Source of the DNA: Francisella endosymbiont of Ornithodoros moubata
GTDB taxonomy: Bacteria > Pseudomonadota > Gammaproteobacteria > Francisellales > Francisellaceae
Direction: 5' to 3'
DNA length: 64,000 nt
NCBI GenBank assembly: GCA_002095075.2
Contig: LVCE01000006.1
Span: forward strand, 1-64,000
Numbering within the stretch: the first letter of the stretch is position 1; each line of letters opens with the position of its first letter. The translations under genes were made by a program, and so were the position numbers. The notes beneath the pieces are model-generated. The model did no database searches and was not told the DNA's origin. It worked only from the letters and a program-made list of their open reading frames with translations. Positions 1-10,138 of this stretch are shown here, piece after piece.

Positions 1-124
1 TATCAGTCTCAATCTCTGCTAAGATATCACCCTCAGAAACAGTATCACCTTCTTCCTTATACCATTCAGAAACTGTGCCATCTGCTACAGACTCTGGGAA
101 CATAGGTACTTTTAATTCAACCAT
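1..124 (-). CDS. sucB: Dihydrolipoyl succinyltransferase (E2o) N-terminus, partial
   Basis: This is the first 41 codons of the E2 core of the 2-oxoglutarate dehydrogenase complex; the rest lies left of the window. The reading frame starts MVELKVPMFPES and contains the beginning of a lipoyl domain, with VSEWYKEEGD and ending at EIETD, just before the lysine that normally carries lipoate (ETDK). An AGGAG-like site sits upstream of the ATG. It lies 9 bases downstream of sucA on the same strand, the usual sucAB order, so the two should be co-transcribed. The identification rests on the lipoyl motif plus this position. Confidence 0.9.
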   Translation of the reverse strand, partial: MVELKVPMFPESVADGTVSEWYKEEGDTVSEGDILAEIETD

Positions 125-133
125 CTTTTACTC

Positions 134-2965
134 CTAGTAATAATTTAATTCTATATTTTCTAAAGCTCTGTTAATAATTTCTTCTTGTTGTTTTACATAT
201 AAAGCATGGTATCCAACTGCAGGTGTTGAAGATCTATCTCTTGCGACACATAGCAACTCTTGGTTTTTACCTATTAACTTCTCGATAAAAGGTCTAATAT
301 TATACCAAGCACCTTTGTTTTGAGGCTCTTCTTGTAACCATATTACTTTATTAGCATTGTTATATTTAGCAAATATTTCCGCAAGTTGCTGTTGTGGAAA
401 AGGATACAACTCCTCTAATCTTACAACAGCTGTATCTTCATGCGTATCTTGTTTCTTAGCCATAAGATCATAATAAACCTTACCATTACATAGTATAAGT
501 TTTTTAACTTTATTTTCTTTAGCATTTACATCATCAATTATTGCCTCAAATTTACCTTGAGAGAGCTCTTCTAATGAAGAGACTGCCATAGGATTTCTCA
601 ACAAACTCTTAGGTGTCATTACAATCAAAGGTTTTCTAAGCGGTCTAATAACTTGACGTCTTAATAGATGATAAATTTGCGCAGGTGTTGTAGGTGTACA
701 TACTTGCATATTATCATTAGCACAAGAGCTTAAAAATCTTTCTAATCTTGCAGATGAATGTTCTGCTCCTGCACCTTCTTGACCATGTGGCAAGAATAAA
801 GTTAAACCTGATAGAATACCCCATTTTTCTTCTGCTGCAACAAGAAACTGATCAATTACAACTTGTGCTGTATTAACAAAATCTCCAAATTGAGCTTCCC
901 ATACGACTAGAGCATCAGGACTGTAACAGCTGTAACCATATTCAAAACCTAATACGCCATATTCTGAAAGAGTCGAGTCGATAACATCAAATCTCACATT
1001 TTCATTGATGTGTTTTAACGGTACATACTCTTTTAGCTGCGACTTAGTATTCATATTTTTGACCACAGCATGACGATGAGAAAAAGTCCCTCGACCACTA
1101 TCTTCACCAGAAATTCTCACCGGATATCCGTCATTAAGTAATGTTGCATACGCAAGCGACTCAGCAAATCCCCAGTTTAGAGGAATTTCACTATTAGCCA
1201 TTTTGATTCTATCAGTAACAGCTTTTTTGACTTGCATCTGTGCACTTATTTCTTCAGGTATTTTGCACATTTTTAAAGCCAATTCCTTAAGAGTTCTCTT
1301 TGGTATAGGTTTATAAGTGTATTTAGTTTCTTGTTTACCAAGGTAAGGAATCCAATCATAAACATTTAGCTTATCCTTGACTAGTTTTCTATCAAGAATA
1401 TCAACTGTAACCTTACCACTATCTAATTTGCTACGGTAATTAGCATTCATGCGCGCAAAATAATCAGTATCAACCACAGCCTCTTTTATCAACTTGTCGC
1501 TATATAGTTTCAGTGTTGAAGGAAGTTTCTTAATCACTTCGTACATCTGTGGCTGTGTTCCTGATGGTTCATCAGTCTCATTATGCCCATTTCTACGGTA
1601 ACACACTAAATCAATAACAACATCTTTGTTGAATTTCATACGATATTCTAGAGCAATATCTGTAACTTTAAGCACAGCTTCTGGATCATCTCCATTTACA
1701 TGAAATATCAGCGCATCAACCATTTTAGCCACATCAGTAGAATAATTACTGCTTCTATTTACACCAAAAGCGCTACTTGTAGTGAAACCAACCTGATTGT
1801 TTACAACAATATGAATTGTTCCTCCTGTGCTATATGCTTCTGTAAGCGAGAAACCAAAGGTTTCCATTACTACGCCTTGGCCACAGAAAGCTGAATCACC
1901 ATGTATCAATATTGGTAAAACTTTACTGTAAACATCATCATCTAGTTTGTCTTGAATTGCTTTAGCAGCACCTTCAACAACCGGGTCAACAGCCTCTAAA
2001 TGCGATGGGTTAAATGCTAAGGCGATCTTAGCTTCTTTACCATCAGTGCTTCTATAGTTAGAATAACCCATATGATACTTCACATCACCAGATAAGCTTT
2101 TTTCGCTTTGTTTACCTTCAAACTCTTCAAATAAATCTTTAGGGTTTTTACCCAACACATTGACTAATACATTTAGGCGCCCTCTATGTGCCATACCCAA
2201 CTGGATAAAGCGAGTTGAATGCCTAGAAACAGATTTTTCAATTATATGCTGTAAAGATGGAATTAGCGACTCACCACCTTCCAAGCCAAATCTTTTTTGA
2301 CCTACATACTTTAGTGCAAGATATTTTTCTAAGCCTTCAGCAGCTACTAATTGTTGTAAAATCCATTTTTTGTTGTCATTAGAAATAGCATTAGTATCTT
2401 CTATTCTGTCTTGAAGCCAAAGTTTTTCTTCTTTGTTACCAATATATCCATACTCATAGCCAATATTAGATTCATAGATTGCCTTAGCTTTATTGATAAC
2501 CTGTGGTAAAGGAACTGCTTTATTACCAGTAAAGCTTCCTAAATTAACCAACTCAGTTAGATCTTTTTCAGATAATCCATGTGCTGCTAACTCCAAATCT
2601 GAATCTCTTTCAAACCTTGTCAGTCTAAGTGGATCGATATTAGCTGATTTATAACCATAAGAACGGTAAGCTTTAACTAGAGCTTTAGCTTTTAGACTAA
2701 TATTGCCTTCAGCACTTACAACTATGGTTACGTTAGCTGTATTAGTTTTATTTTTAGCCAAGTATTTAAACTCATCAACTAGTTTACGATGAACTGTATC
2801 TGTTGAGTTTGCTATAGAATCAAAAAAGGACATCCACTTAGGATCTATTCCATCATGGTTGCCAGTTATATAATCGTCATATATTGACTCAAGGTATTCT
2901 AGATTACCTCCAAAAAACTGAGTAGTCTCCAGCCATTGACTAAAATCCAGTTGTTTTTTTTTCAT
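134..2965 (-). CDS. sucA: 2-oxoglutarate dehydrogenase E1 component
   Basis: Thiamine-diphosphate-dependent decarboxylase of the TCA cycle. It converts 2-oxoglutarate and passes the succinyl group to SucB. The protein is about 943 residues, the usual E1o length. The N-terminal E2-binding segment has YLESIYDDY, followed by the conserved GMAHRGRLNVL near residue 258. The TPP/Mg site is GDSAFCGQG near 356 with NNQVGFTT near 389. The C-terminal transketolase-like half has GQEGAGAEHSSARLERFL. An upstream in-frame TTG at 2977 would add four residues; I prefer the ATG giving MKKKQLDF. It sits between sdhB and sucB in one minus-strand operon. Confidence 0.96.
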   Translation of the reverse strand: MKKKQLDFSQWLETTQFFGGNLEYLESIYDDYITGNHDGIDPKWMSFFDSIANSTDTVHRKLVDEFKYLAKNKTNTANVTIVVSAEGNISLKAKALVKAYRSYGYKSANIDPLRLTRFERDSDLELAAHGLSEKDLTELVNLGSFTGNKAVPLPQVINKAKAIYESNIGYEYGYIGNKEEKLWLQDRIEDTNAISNDNKKWILQQLVAAEGLEKYLALKYVGQKRFGLEGGESLIPSLQHIIEKSVSRHSTRFIQLGMAHRGRLNVLVNVLGKNPKDLFEEFEGKQSEKSLSGDVKYHMGYSNYRSTDGKEAKIALAFNPSHLEAVDPVVEGAAKAIQDKLDDDVYSKVLPILIHGDSAFCGQGVVMETFGFSLTEAYSTGGTIHIVVNNQVGFTTSSAFGVNRSSNYSTDVAKMVDALIFHVNGDDPEAVLKVTDIALEYRMKFNKDVVIDLVCYRRNGHNETDEPSGTQPQMYEVIKKLPSTLKLYSDKLIKEAVVDTDYFARMNANYRSKLDSGKVTVDILDRKLVKDKLNVYDWIPYLGKQETKYTYKPIPKRTLKELALKMCKIPEEISAQMQVKKAVTDRIKMANSEIPLNWGFAESLAYATLLNDGYPVRISGEDSGRGTFSHRHAVVKNMNTKSQLKEYVPLKHINENVRFDVIDSTLSEYGVLGFEYGYSCYSPDALVVWEAQFGDFVNTAQVVIDQFLVAAEEKWGILSGLTLFLPHGQEGAGAEHSSARLERFLSSCANDNMQVCTPTTPAQIYHLLRRQVIRPLRKPLIVMTPKSLLRNPMAVSSLEELSQGKFEAIIDDVNAKENKVKKLILCNGKVYYDLMAKKQDTHEDTAVVRLEELYPFPQQQLAEIFAKYNNANKVIWLQEEPQNKGAWYNIRPFIEKLIGKNQELLCVARDRSSTPAVGYHALYVKQQEEIINRALENIELNYY

Positions 2966-2994
2966 ATAGATACCCAAATATCAGATTTTAATTT

Positions 2995-3696
2995 TTATAC
3001 ACTCTTCTTTAATAATGCTGATCTAATCTTACCTATTGCTTCTGTAGGGTTAAGGCCTTTTGGACATACAGAAACACAGTTCATAATAGTCCTACACCTA
3101 AACAGACTAAATGGATCTTTTAGATCTTCAAGTCTTTGCTCTGTAGCAGTATCTCTTGAATCTGCGATGAATCTGTAAGCTTGTAGCAATCCAGAAGGGC
3201 CTATAAACTTATCCGGATTCCACCAGAACGAAGGGCATGATGTAGTACAACAAGCACATAAAATACACTCATACAAACCATCAAGCTTAGCTCTATCCTC
3301 TGGCGATTGTAGTCTTTCCTTAATAGGTGGCTCATCACTGTTGATAAGATACGGCTTGACTTTCTCATAGTTCTTATAAAACTGTTTCATATCCACAATT
3401 AAATCTCTAATCACAGGTAATCCTGGTAGAGGATTAACTTTGATAGGTTGCTTCAACTCACCAACCGAAGTAATACAAGACAAACGGTTCTTACCATTGA
3501 TATTCATACCATCAGAACCACAAACACCTTCACGGCAAGATCTTCTTAAAGCAAGGGAAGGATCCTGCTCTTTAATTAGTTCAAGAGCTGTTAGAACCTT
3601 AACATCTTGATTTTCTACTTCAACCGTGTACTCATCGTAATAAGGTTTTTTATCAACTTCTGGATTATATCTATAAATTTTAAATCTTACTTCCAT
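2995..3696 (-). CDS. sdhB: Succinate dehydrogenase iron-sulfur subunit
   Basis: Electron-transfer subunit of complex II, on the cytoplasmic face of the inner membrane. It carries electrons from the SdhA flavin to quinone. All three cluster motifs are visible in 233 residues: the [2Fe-2S] ligands in SCREGVCGSDG (C54, C59) and the following NRLSC, the [4Fe-4S] motif CILCACCTTSCPSF, and the [3Fe-4S] motif CRTIMNCVSVCPKGLNP. It starts 17 bases after the end of sdhA and is followed by sucA, so sdhCDAB-sucAB appears to be one transcription unit. Confidence 0.97.
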   Translation of the reverse strand: MEVRFKIYRYNPEVDKKPYYDEYTVEVENQDVKVLTALELIKEQDPSLALRRSCREGVCGSDGMNINGKNRLSCITSVGELKQPIKVNPLPGLPVIRDLIVDMKQFYKNYEKVKPYLINSDEPPIKERLQSPEDRAKLDGLYECILCACCTTSCPSFWWNPDKFIGPSGLLQAYRFIADSRDTATEQRLEDLKDPFSLFRCRTIMNCVSVCPKGLNPTEAIGKIRSALLKKSV

Positions 3697-3713
3697 TATA
3701 TTAAATCCTTGTA

Positions 3714-5507
3714 TTAGTACTTACGTTCTGATGGTTGAAAAGCTTTTACTTTAGTAGGAGACATGTTTACATCACGTAATGATGTTCTATCTTTATCTAG
3801 GAAGTATAGCGTATGCTTCATCCAATTCTTATCATCTCTTTCAGGATAATCAACTCTAGAGTGTGCTCCTCTAGACTCTTTTCGCTCTAAAGCAAGCTTT
3901 GCTGTAGCAACTGCTGTTAGCATCAAATTATCTAACTCTAGCGCTTCAATTCTCATCATATTAAAAACTCTCGAGCCATCCTCTAATATAGCATTATCAA
4001 GCCTTTCTCTAAGTTTAAATAACTTATCAAGCCCTTCTTTCATCGTACTTTCTTGTCTAAATACAGAGAAGTATTGTTGCATTATTTGCTGTAGCTCTTT
4101 TCTTAATTCAGAAATTTTTTCTTTACAACCTCTCTGCTCTGAAGTATCCCATTTTTTGATTCTAGCAGTAGCTTTCTCAATATTTTCTTGCGAAGTTTCT
4201 TTCATCACCATGCCTTCTTTTAGGCTCTGTTCAGCATGCATACCCGCAGCTCGACCAAACACAACTAAATCCAACAACGAGTTACTACCAAGTCTATTTG
4301 CGCCATGCACAGAAACAGAGGCACATTCACCAACAGCATATAAACCACCGATGATTTTATCTTGGCCATTCTCTTGGGTAATTACTTGGCCAAACTTATT
4401 GGTAGGGATACCCCCCATTTGATAGTGACATGTTGGCACTACTGGAATTGGCTTCTCAACAGGATCAATACCTACAAATGTTCTAGCAAGCTCTCGAACA
4501 GTAGGCAATCGCTCATCAATAACATCTTCACCAAGATGCGTCAGATCCAACCATACACAGTTTGAACCACCAAAGGTATCTCCACGCCCTTCCATAATTT
4601 CTTGTTGTGAAGCACGCGATACAACATCACGACAAGCAAGGTCTTTAGCATTTGGTGCATATCTTTCCATGAATCTCTCACCATCTTTATTACGCAGAAT
4701 ACCACCCTCACCACGACAACCTTCTGTAACTAGCACACCAGTGCCAGCTATACCAGTCGGATGGAATTGCCAAAACTCCATATCTTGTAGTGGCAGACCA
4801 GCTCTTAGCACAAGACCCATACCATCACCCGTATTGATATACGCATTAGTACTAGATTCATATATGCGTCCTGCACCACCTGTTGCAAGTATTGTAATTT
4901 TTGATTTTAGGAAAACAGTCTCTCCGGTTTCAATACAAAGAGCTATAACACCAGCAATGCTACCATCGTTTGCTTTAACTAAATCAACAGCAAACCATTC
5001 TGTATAGAAATCAGTTTTGTGCGCCAAATTACCTTGATAAAGCGTATGCAAAAGAGCATGACCAGTTCTATCAGATGCTGCACATGTTCTTTGAGCTTGA
5101 TTAGCTGGATCATAATTCCTCGACATCCCACCAAAAGCACGTTGATATATCTTACCATCTTCTAGACGCGAAAAAGGCATACCCATATGCTCTAACTCAA
5201 TAATAGACTGTGGTGCATGTTCACACATATACTCGATAGCATCTTGGTCACCAATATAATCGGAACCTTTAACAGTGTCATACATATGCCATCTCCAGTC
5301 ATCTGATGGCAGATCATCTTCAAATTTGATATTACCAAGTGCCGCAGCAATACCACCCTGAGCAGCAACAGTATGTGATCTTGTTGGAAAAACTTTAGAA
5401 ACAACAGCAGTTTTTAAACCTGACTGTGATAACTGAAAAGAAGCTCTTAAACCTGCACCACCAGCACCGATAACAATAGCGTCAAATTCTTGCGTAGCTC
5501 TACTCAT
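3714..5507 (-). CDS. sdhA: Succinate dehydrogenase flavoprotein subunit
   Basis: Catalytic FAD subunit of complex II, oxidising succinate to fumarate. The protein has 597 residues, typical of the family. The N-terminal dinucleotide-binding motif is [19 protein letters not shown], followed by the covalent-FAD histidine region [17 protein letters not shown]. The later motifs [17 protein letters not shown] and [24 protein letters not shown] are all canonical. The C-terminal domain includes [16 protein letters not shown]. It is 12 bases downstream of sdhD and upstream of sdhB. No lesion is seen. Confidence 0.97.
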   Translation of the reverse strand: MSRATQEFDAIVIGAGGAGLRASFQLSQSGLKTAVVSKVFPTRSHTVAAQGGIAAALGNIKFEDDLPSDDWRWHMYDTVKGSDYIGDQDAIEYMCEHAPQSIIELEHMGMPFSRLEDGKIYQRAFGGMSRNYDPANQAQRTCAASDRTGHALLHTLYQGNLAHKTDFYTEWFAVDLVKANDGSIAGVIALCIETGETVFLKSKITILATGGAGRIYESSTNAYINTGDGMGLVLRAGLPLQDMEFWQFHPTGIAGTGVLVTEGCRGEGGILRNKDGERFMERYAPNAKDLACRDVVSRASQQEIMEGRGDTFGGSNCVWLDLTHLGEDVIDERLPTVRELARTFVGIDPVEKPIPVVPTCHYQMGGIPTNKFGQVITQENGQDKIIGGLYAVGECASVSVHGANRLGSNSLLDLVVFGRAAGMHAEQSLKEGMVMKETSQENIEKATARIKKWDTSEQRGCKEKISELRKELQQIMQQYFSVFRQESTMKEGLDKLFKLRERLDNAILEDGSRVFNMMRIEALELDNLMLTAVATAKLALERKESRGAHSRVDYPERDDKNWMKHTLYFLDKDRTSLRDVNMSPTKVKAFQPSERKY

Positions 5508-5519
5508 AAAAACAACCTC

Positions 5520-5873
5520 TTAATAGAAAAATAAAACTGCAAATAACCAAAAAAAGCAGAATACATATACCAAAACAAAGCTCAGCATCACAAGCGCAGA
5601 AGCCCATGCACATTTAATATAATCACTACATATAATCCAGATACCTACCCAAGCATGAAAAAACATCGCCAAGTAAGCCATCAATGTAGCAACTCTAAAA
5701 AACATCCCATCAGTAAACAAGGCTCTCCAACTATCATAGTTAAGAGCTCCTATATGCGACAAGTACAAAGCTTCTACGATGAGATAGCCAAAGTATACAG
5801 CAATAATTACAGCTGTAACTCTTTGTACAAAAAAGTCTTTAATTCCAGAAGAAGTTAATGAAATTACAGCCAT
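5520..5873 (-). CDS. sdhD: Succinate dehydrogenase membrane anchor subunit
   Basis: Hydrophobic cytochrome b556 subunit that anchors SdhAB and helps form the quinone site. About 117 residues with three membrane segments; the HAWVGIW motif carries the expected histidine region. I choose the ATG giving MAVISLTSSG because a GGGGAT ribosome-binding site lies upstream at good spacing. A start five codons further up is also open (MGMLL). With this start the gene overlaps the end of sdhC by ten bases, which suggests translational coupling. Confidence 0.92.
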   Translation of the reverse strand: MAVISLTSSGIKDFFVQRVTAVIIAVYFGYLIVEALYLSHIGALNYDSWRALFTDGMFFRVATLMAYLAMFFHAWVGIWIICSDYIKCAWASALVMLSFVLVYVFCFFWLFAVLFFY

Positions 5874-6244
5874 AAGTAGCATCCCCATAAAATAGCTGAT
5901 AAAACACCCAAAATGATAACCAGTAACGATGTAAGTTTAGCGACTTTCATACTCTCACCGAAACCCATATCCATAATCATATGTCTAATACCTGCATAAA
6001 AATGATATGCTATCGATGATAAGAAAAGCCAGAAAAATACGCTAAACCAACTTTTAGTTAACAAGTCGACTGTTTGCTGATAGCCACCAGGCCCTGCAAG
6101 AGCATAGTTCATTCCAACTACACAAAGTGGTATTGCAATAATTAAAACCACTCCTGATATGCGATGCATAATTGAACTAATAGCTGTAATCGGGAAGTTA
6201 TACGATTTTATTGATATCAAGTCAATGTTAGTAATTTTTTTCAT
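5864..6244 (-). CDS. sdhC: Succinate dehydrogenase cytochrome b556 subunit
   Basis: Membrane subunit of complex II that, with SdhD, binds heme b and quinone. The 126-residue protein has three hydrophobic helices, the quinone-site region SSIMHRISGVVL near the N-terminus, and the heme-ligand region AYHFYAGIRHMIMDMGF. The reading frame is open 31 codons further upstream, but a strong GGAGGA lies nine bases before the ATG of MKKITNIDL, so I start there. It is the first gene of the sdhCDAB-sucAB operon and is divergent from gltA. Confidence 0.93.
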   Translation of the reverse strand: MKKITNIDLISIKSYNFPITAISSIMHRISGVVLIIAIPLCVVGMNYALAGPGGYQQTVDLLTKSWFSVFFWLFLSSIAYHFYAGIRHMIMDMGFGESMKVAKLTSLLVIILGVLSAILWGCYLWL

Positions 6245-6416
6245 GCTCGACATTCCTCCGAAGCAATTTTTGTAGAGAAGTAGATTAGATGTAACCAATG
6301 TTATTACAACACCTCTTAATGATATATTTTTGCTCAAACAAATTCAATAGTTAAGCGATTTTTTGATTTTAAATCTCACTAAAAGATAAACACAATAGTT
6401 CAATTAATCACTAACA

Positions 6417-6444
6417 ATTATAACCCTAATTTAAGTATACAAGT
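6417..6444 (-). promoter_or_regulatory. Candidate promoter of the sdhC-sucB operon
   Basis: On the minus strand a perfect TATAAT occupies 6422 to 6417. The -35 region is weak: AACTTG and neighbours lie about 17 bases upstream. Transcription would begin near 6410 and give a leader of about 165 bases before sdhC. The whole 6245-6596 gap (352 bases) between sdhC and gltA must hold promoters for both directions. I see no gene in it and no clear -35/-10 pair for gltA. Confidence 0.35.
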
Positions 6445-6596
6445 TATGAGTTTTTTTATTTGCAAAACAAAGTTCTTTAGCTTATTATTGCCCTGAATGA
6501 TACCTCATAGGTATTTTAGCTTTTAGCAAAAGGTATCTTTTATGCAAACCTTTGCATTATTATTTTAATCAACTCTTTACTTGGAGGCCATATATA

Positions 6597-7856
6597 ATGA
6601 GTAAATACGCAACTCTTAAGTATGCAGATAAGAATATTGAAGTAGAATTACCAGTATATTCTCCTAGCTTAGGTAATGATTGCATAGATGTTTCATCATT
6701 GGTAAAATATGGAATTTTTACTTATGATCCTGGATTCATGTCTACAGCTGCATGCGAATCTAAAATCACATATATCGATGGTGGTAAAGGTATACTCTTA
6801 CACAGAGGCTATCCAATCGAAGAATGGACTCAAAAGTCAAACTACAGAACTCTTTGCTATGCATTGATTTATGGAGAACTACCAAATGATGAACAAGTAA
6901 AAAGCTTTAGACAAGAAATTATTGCTAAAATGCCTGTGTGCGAGCATGTCAAAGCTGTAATAGCTGCAATGCCTAAGCATACTCATCCGATGTCAGGCTT
7001 AATAGCTGGTGTTAATGTCCTAGCTGCAGAATATGTCCATACGGAACAAAAAGAATCTCAAGATGAGGTTGCTAAAAATATCATAGCTAAAATTGCAACT
7101 ATAGCAGCTATGGCTTATAGACATAATCAAGGTAAAAAATTCTTAGAATCTAAAATAGAATACGACTATGCTGAGAATTTCTTATATATGATGTTTGCTG
7201 AAGATGAGAGCTACAAGCCAGATGAGCTACATATCAAAGCGATGGACACAATATTTATGCTTCATGCTGATCACGAGCAAAATGCTTCAACATCAACAGT
7301 AAGATTATCAGGATCAACTGGCAATTCTCCTTACGCTGCGATTATCGCTGGTATTACTGCACTTTGGGGGCCTGCTCATGGTGGTGCTAATGAAGCTGTA
7401 CTTAAAATGTTATCTGAAATTGGTAGCACTGAAAATATCGATAAGTATATTGCTAAAGCAAAAGATAAAGACAATCCATTTAGACTAATGGGCTTCGGAC
7501 ATAGAGTCTACAAAAACACTGATCCAAGAGCTACAGCAATGAAAAAGAACTGTGAAGAAATTCTTGCTAAACTTGGTTATAGTGACAACCCTCTTCTAAC
7601 AGTAGCTAAAAAGTTAGAAGAAATTGCTTTACAAGATGAATTTTTTATTGAGAGAAAGCTTTTCCCTAATGTTGATTTTTATTCAGGAATCATTTTAAAA
7701 GCTATGGACATTCCAGAAGATATGTTTACAGCTATATTTGCTTTAGCAAGAACATCAGGATGGATATCTCAGTGGATCGAGATGGTTAATGATCCAGCAC
7801 AAAAGATTGGTCGTCCAAGACAGTTATATACAGGTGCAACAAGCAGAATTTTCTAA
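6597..7856 (+). CDS. gltA: Citrate synthase (type II)
   Basis: Condenses oxaloacetate and acetyl-CoA to citrate, the entry step of the TCA cycle. The 419-residue protein has the family's catalytic motifs: WGPAHGGANEAVLKML (active histidine), GFGHRVYKNTDPRA (second histidine) and NVDFYSGIIL (catalytic aspartate). The length and the N-terminal beta domain fit the hexameric type II enzyme of Gram-negative bacteria. The start is set by GGAGG about nine bases before the ATG of MSKYATLKYAD; a longer frame from 6552 lacks such a site. It is divergent from sdhC, as in many gamma-proteobacteria. Confidence 0.97.
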   Translation: MSKYATLKYADKNIEVELPVYSPSLGNDCIDVSSLVKYGIFTYDPGFMSTAACESKITYIDGGKGILLHRGYPIEEWTQKSNYRTLCYALIYGELPNDEQVKSFRQEIIAKMPVCEHVKAVIAAMPKHTHPMSGLIAGVNVLAAEYVHTEQKESQDEVAKNIIAKIATIAAMAYRHNQGKKFLESKIEYDYAENFLYMMFAEDESYKPDELHIKAMDTIFMLHADHEQNASTSTVRLSGSTGNSPYAAIIAGITALWGPAHGGANEAVLKMLSEIGSTENIDKYIAKAKDKDNPFRLMGFGHRVYKNTDPRATAMKKNCEEILAKLGYSDNPLLTVAKKLEEIALQDEFFIERKLFPNVDFYSGIILKAMDIPEDMFTAIFALARTSGWISQWIEMVNDPAQKIGRPRQLYTGATSRIF

Positions 7857-7942
7857 TTTTATTTCTCTACTTCATTTTTTATTTACTTTCTTAGCTATTT
7901 CAACTAGAATTTGAGTTTATGTAAAATCTGCCAGGTAACAAA

Positions 7943-9208
7943 ATGAATAATTCTCCATCACTTATAGAGAAACTCACAGCTTCTTTAAAAGAAGCCAAAA
8001 TGTTTACTATGCTAATATTAGGTTATGCATCAGGGTTTCCTCTTATGCTTACAGCCTCATCATTATTTTTGTGGTATAAAGATAATGGTATAGAAACTAG
8101 AGATATTGGTTTTTTAACTCTTATAGCGATCCCTTACACATTTAAGTATTTGTGGGCTCCTTTCTTGGATAAGGTAAAAATACCTAGATTGGGACGCAGA
8201 AAAGGCTGGATACTACTAACTCAAGTGCTTTTAGTTATACTAATTGCAATTATGAGTCGATTCTCACCAGTAAACTCACCCCTTATAATTGCTTTTATTG
8301 GTTTTCTAATATGCTTTGTATCAGCAACACAAGATATTGCTATAAACGCTTACCAAACAGAAGTTCTCCTAGAGCACGAAAGAGCGCTTGGAAATGCTAT
8401 AGCAGTTATGGGTTATCGTATTGGTATGCTAGTAACGGGATCATTAGTTTTAATCATCGTAGATAGGCTTAACAACAACTGGAACCTTGCTTGGTTAATG
8501 ATTACTCCATTTTTTATCATTTGCCCTCTTTATACTCTGCTAATTAAAGAAAGTCAGTATCAAGAGGCTCCTAAAAGCTTTAGGGATGCTTTTGTACTAC
8601 CTTTTGTTGAGTTTTTTAAGCGTCAAGGTTTAAATACTGCGATAATTATAATAATTATTCTCATAAGCTATAAACTAGCTGATGCAATAGCATTTTCACT
8701 TAACTCAATCTTCTTTATCGACCTTGGATTTAGTAAAACTACTATTGCGGTTTCTTATAAGGTGTTATCTTTATTTGCATCGCTAGGTGGCTTAATTGTT
8801 GGAGGTCTGATTGCAAAACAGATTGGCATTTATAAAAGCTTCTTATACTTCAGTATTATTATGGCATGTGCAAATTTAACTTATGTATTATTAGCAATAG
8901 TTGGTAAAAATTATTATCTCATGCTAATTTCCGTAAGTGTAGAATATTTTTGTGGTGCAATGGGTACAGCAGTATTAGTAGCAATGATAATGAGTATTGT
9001 TAATGTAAAATTCTCAGCTACTCAATTCGCAATTCTAAGTTCAATAGACTCTTTAGCAAGGGTGTTTGTAGGACCTTTAGCTGGATATATTCAAGCACAC
9101 TACAGATGGGAAGGATTGTTTATCTTCAGTTTTATAGTCGGAATGTTTATATCACTACTAATATTTATCTCTAGAACAAGAATAAAATTAATGGCAAACT
9201 TACACTAA
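7943..9208 (+). CDS. ampG: AmpG-type muropeptide permease (MFS)
   Basis: Inner-membrane major facilitator protein of 421 residues with about twelve hydrophobic helices. The N-terminal part has the AmpG hallmark GYASGFPLMLTASSLFLWY followed by GIETRDIGFLTLIAIPYTFKYLWAPFLD, and ATQDIAINAYQTE in the fourth to fifth helix region. Family members import anhydro-muropeptides for cell-wall recycling. It lies 86 bases after gltA on the same strand and starts at an ATG preceded by an AGGT-type site. Function is inferred from family motifs only. Confidence 0.87.
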   Translation: MNNSPSLIEKLTASLKEAKMFTMLILGYASGFPLMLTASSLFLWYKDNGIETRDIGFLTLIAIPYTFKYLWAPFLDKVKIPRLGRRKGWILLTQVLLVILIAIMSRFSPVNSPLIIAFIGFLICFVSATQDIAINAYQTEVLLEHERALGNAIAVMGYRIGMLVTGSLVLIIVDRLNNNWNLAWLMITPFFIICPLYTLLIKESQYQEAPKSFRDAFVLPFVEFFKRQGLNTAIIIIIILISYKLADAIAFSLNSIFFIDLGFSKTTIAVSYKVLSLFASLGGLIVGGLIAKQIGIYKSFLYFSIIMACANLTYVLLAIVGKNYYLMLISVSVEYFCGAMGTAVLVAMIMSIVNVKFSATQFAILSSIDSLARVFVGPLAGYIQAHYRWEGLFIFSFIVGMFISLLIFISRTRIKLMANLH

Positions 9209-9211
9209 TTC

Positions 9212-9409
9212 TTATTTATTAACATTTATCAGAAAATAAAAGAGATAGATAGCATAAATATTATCCAAGGTAATAGCAGAATTATCAACACTATATATCT
9301 TAAATGTAGTCGATAATTACAAACCTGGAAACAACATAGCTACAGACACTATAGCTACTATTGATAAAACTCCGATTACAAAAGAGAATAAAGAAGTTTT
9401 ATTTTTTAA
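9212..9409 (-). pseudogene. Possible remnant of a small membrane protein
   Basis: The gap between ampG and sodB is AT-rich, but one minus-strand frame reads as a hydrophobic segment (SFVIGVLSIVAIVSVAMLFPGL), then a TAA stop, then a further segment ending in YAIYLFYFL before another stop. That is the pattern of a short membrane protein with an internal stop, directly downstream of sodB on the same strand. There is no clear start codon or ribosome-binding site. It could also be chance hydrophobicity in AT-rich DNA. Confidence 0.3.
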
Positions 9410-9424
9410 CTATTAAGGCAAATC

Positions 9425-10003
9425 CTAATCGGCAAACTGCTCAGAAACAAATTCCCAGTTTACGATATCCCATAACGCTTCAACATACTTAGGTCTAGCA
9501 TTACGATAATCGATATAGTAAGCATGCTCCCAAACATCAAATGTTAATAATGGTTTTTTGTTCTCTGTTAACGGACAACCTGCATTACTTTTCGTTACAA
9601 TTTCAAGCCTGCCGTCAGTATTTTTTACTAACCAAGCCCAACCAGAACCAAATGTTGCGATAGCTACTTTTGAGAATTGCTCTTTAAAATTTTCTACAGA
9701 ACCACATGCCTCAATTAGCGATGCTTTTAGCTGACTAGAAGCCTCAGTTTTGTTAGGAGTCAAACAATTCCAATAAAAAGTATGATTAAAAACTTGAGCA
9801 GCATTATTAAATATACCACCAGAAGAAGTCTTTATGATTTCTTCTAGGTTTCTGCCAGCATGCTCAGTGCCCTCAACTAAATTATTCAGGTTAGTTACAT
9901 ATGTTTGATGATGTTTACCATAATGATATTCTATAGTTTCTTTTGATATTGTTGGCTCTAATGCGTCGACATCGTAAGGTAGTTTTGGTAATTCAAATTT
10001 CAT
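9425..10003 (-). CDS. sodB: Superoxide dismutase [Fe]
   Basis: Cytoplasmic enzyme that dismutates superoxide to peroxide and oxygen. 192 residues, normal length. The metal ligands are H27 (YHYGKHHQTY), H74 (QVFNHTFYW), D156 and H160 (FDVWEHAYY). Q70 in AAQVFNH is the second-sphere glutamine placed as in iron enzymes, so I call the Fe type. The start is supported by AAGGAGAG upstream of the ATG. It is divergent from the frameshifted glutaredoxin; the two would normally serve redox and iron homeostasis together. Confidence 0.96.
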   Translation of the reverse strand: MKFELPKLPYDVDALEPTISKETIEYHYGKHHQTYVTNLNNLVEGTEHAGRNLEEIIKTSSGGIFNNAAQVFNHTFYWNCLTPNKTEASSQLKASLIEACGSVENFKEQFSKVAIATFGSGWAWLVKNTDGRLEIVTKSNAGCPLTENKKPLLTFDVWEHAYYIDYRNARPKYVEALWDIVNWEFVSEQFAD

Positions 10004-10138
10004 TTGCTTACTCTCCTTGAATCAGTTGAATTAACTTTGTAGTATCTTCTTACTATACCCATATATTATAATATGCTATCATCTTTTAGGTAAAATTTCT
10101 AAACTTAGTTATTTAATTAAAATAAAAAAGGAAGCAAA

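Noticed and set aside
2965-2977. Longer sucA start at a TTG
   Set aside because: An ATG four codons in gives a family-like N-terminus; the TTG has no better ribosome-binding site.
6245-6337. N-terminal extension of sdhC by 31 codons
   Set aside because: A strong GGAGGA precedes the internal ATG at 6244, and the extension is not typical of SdhC.
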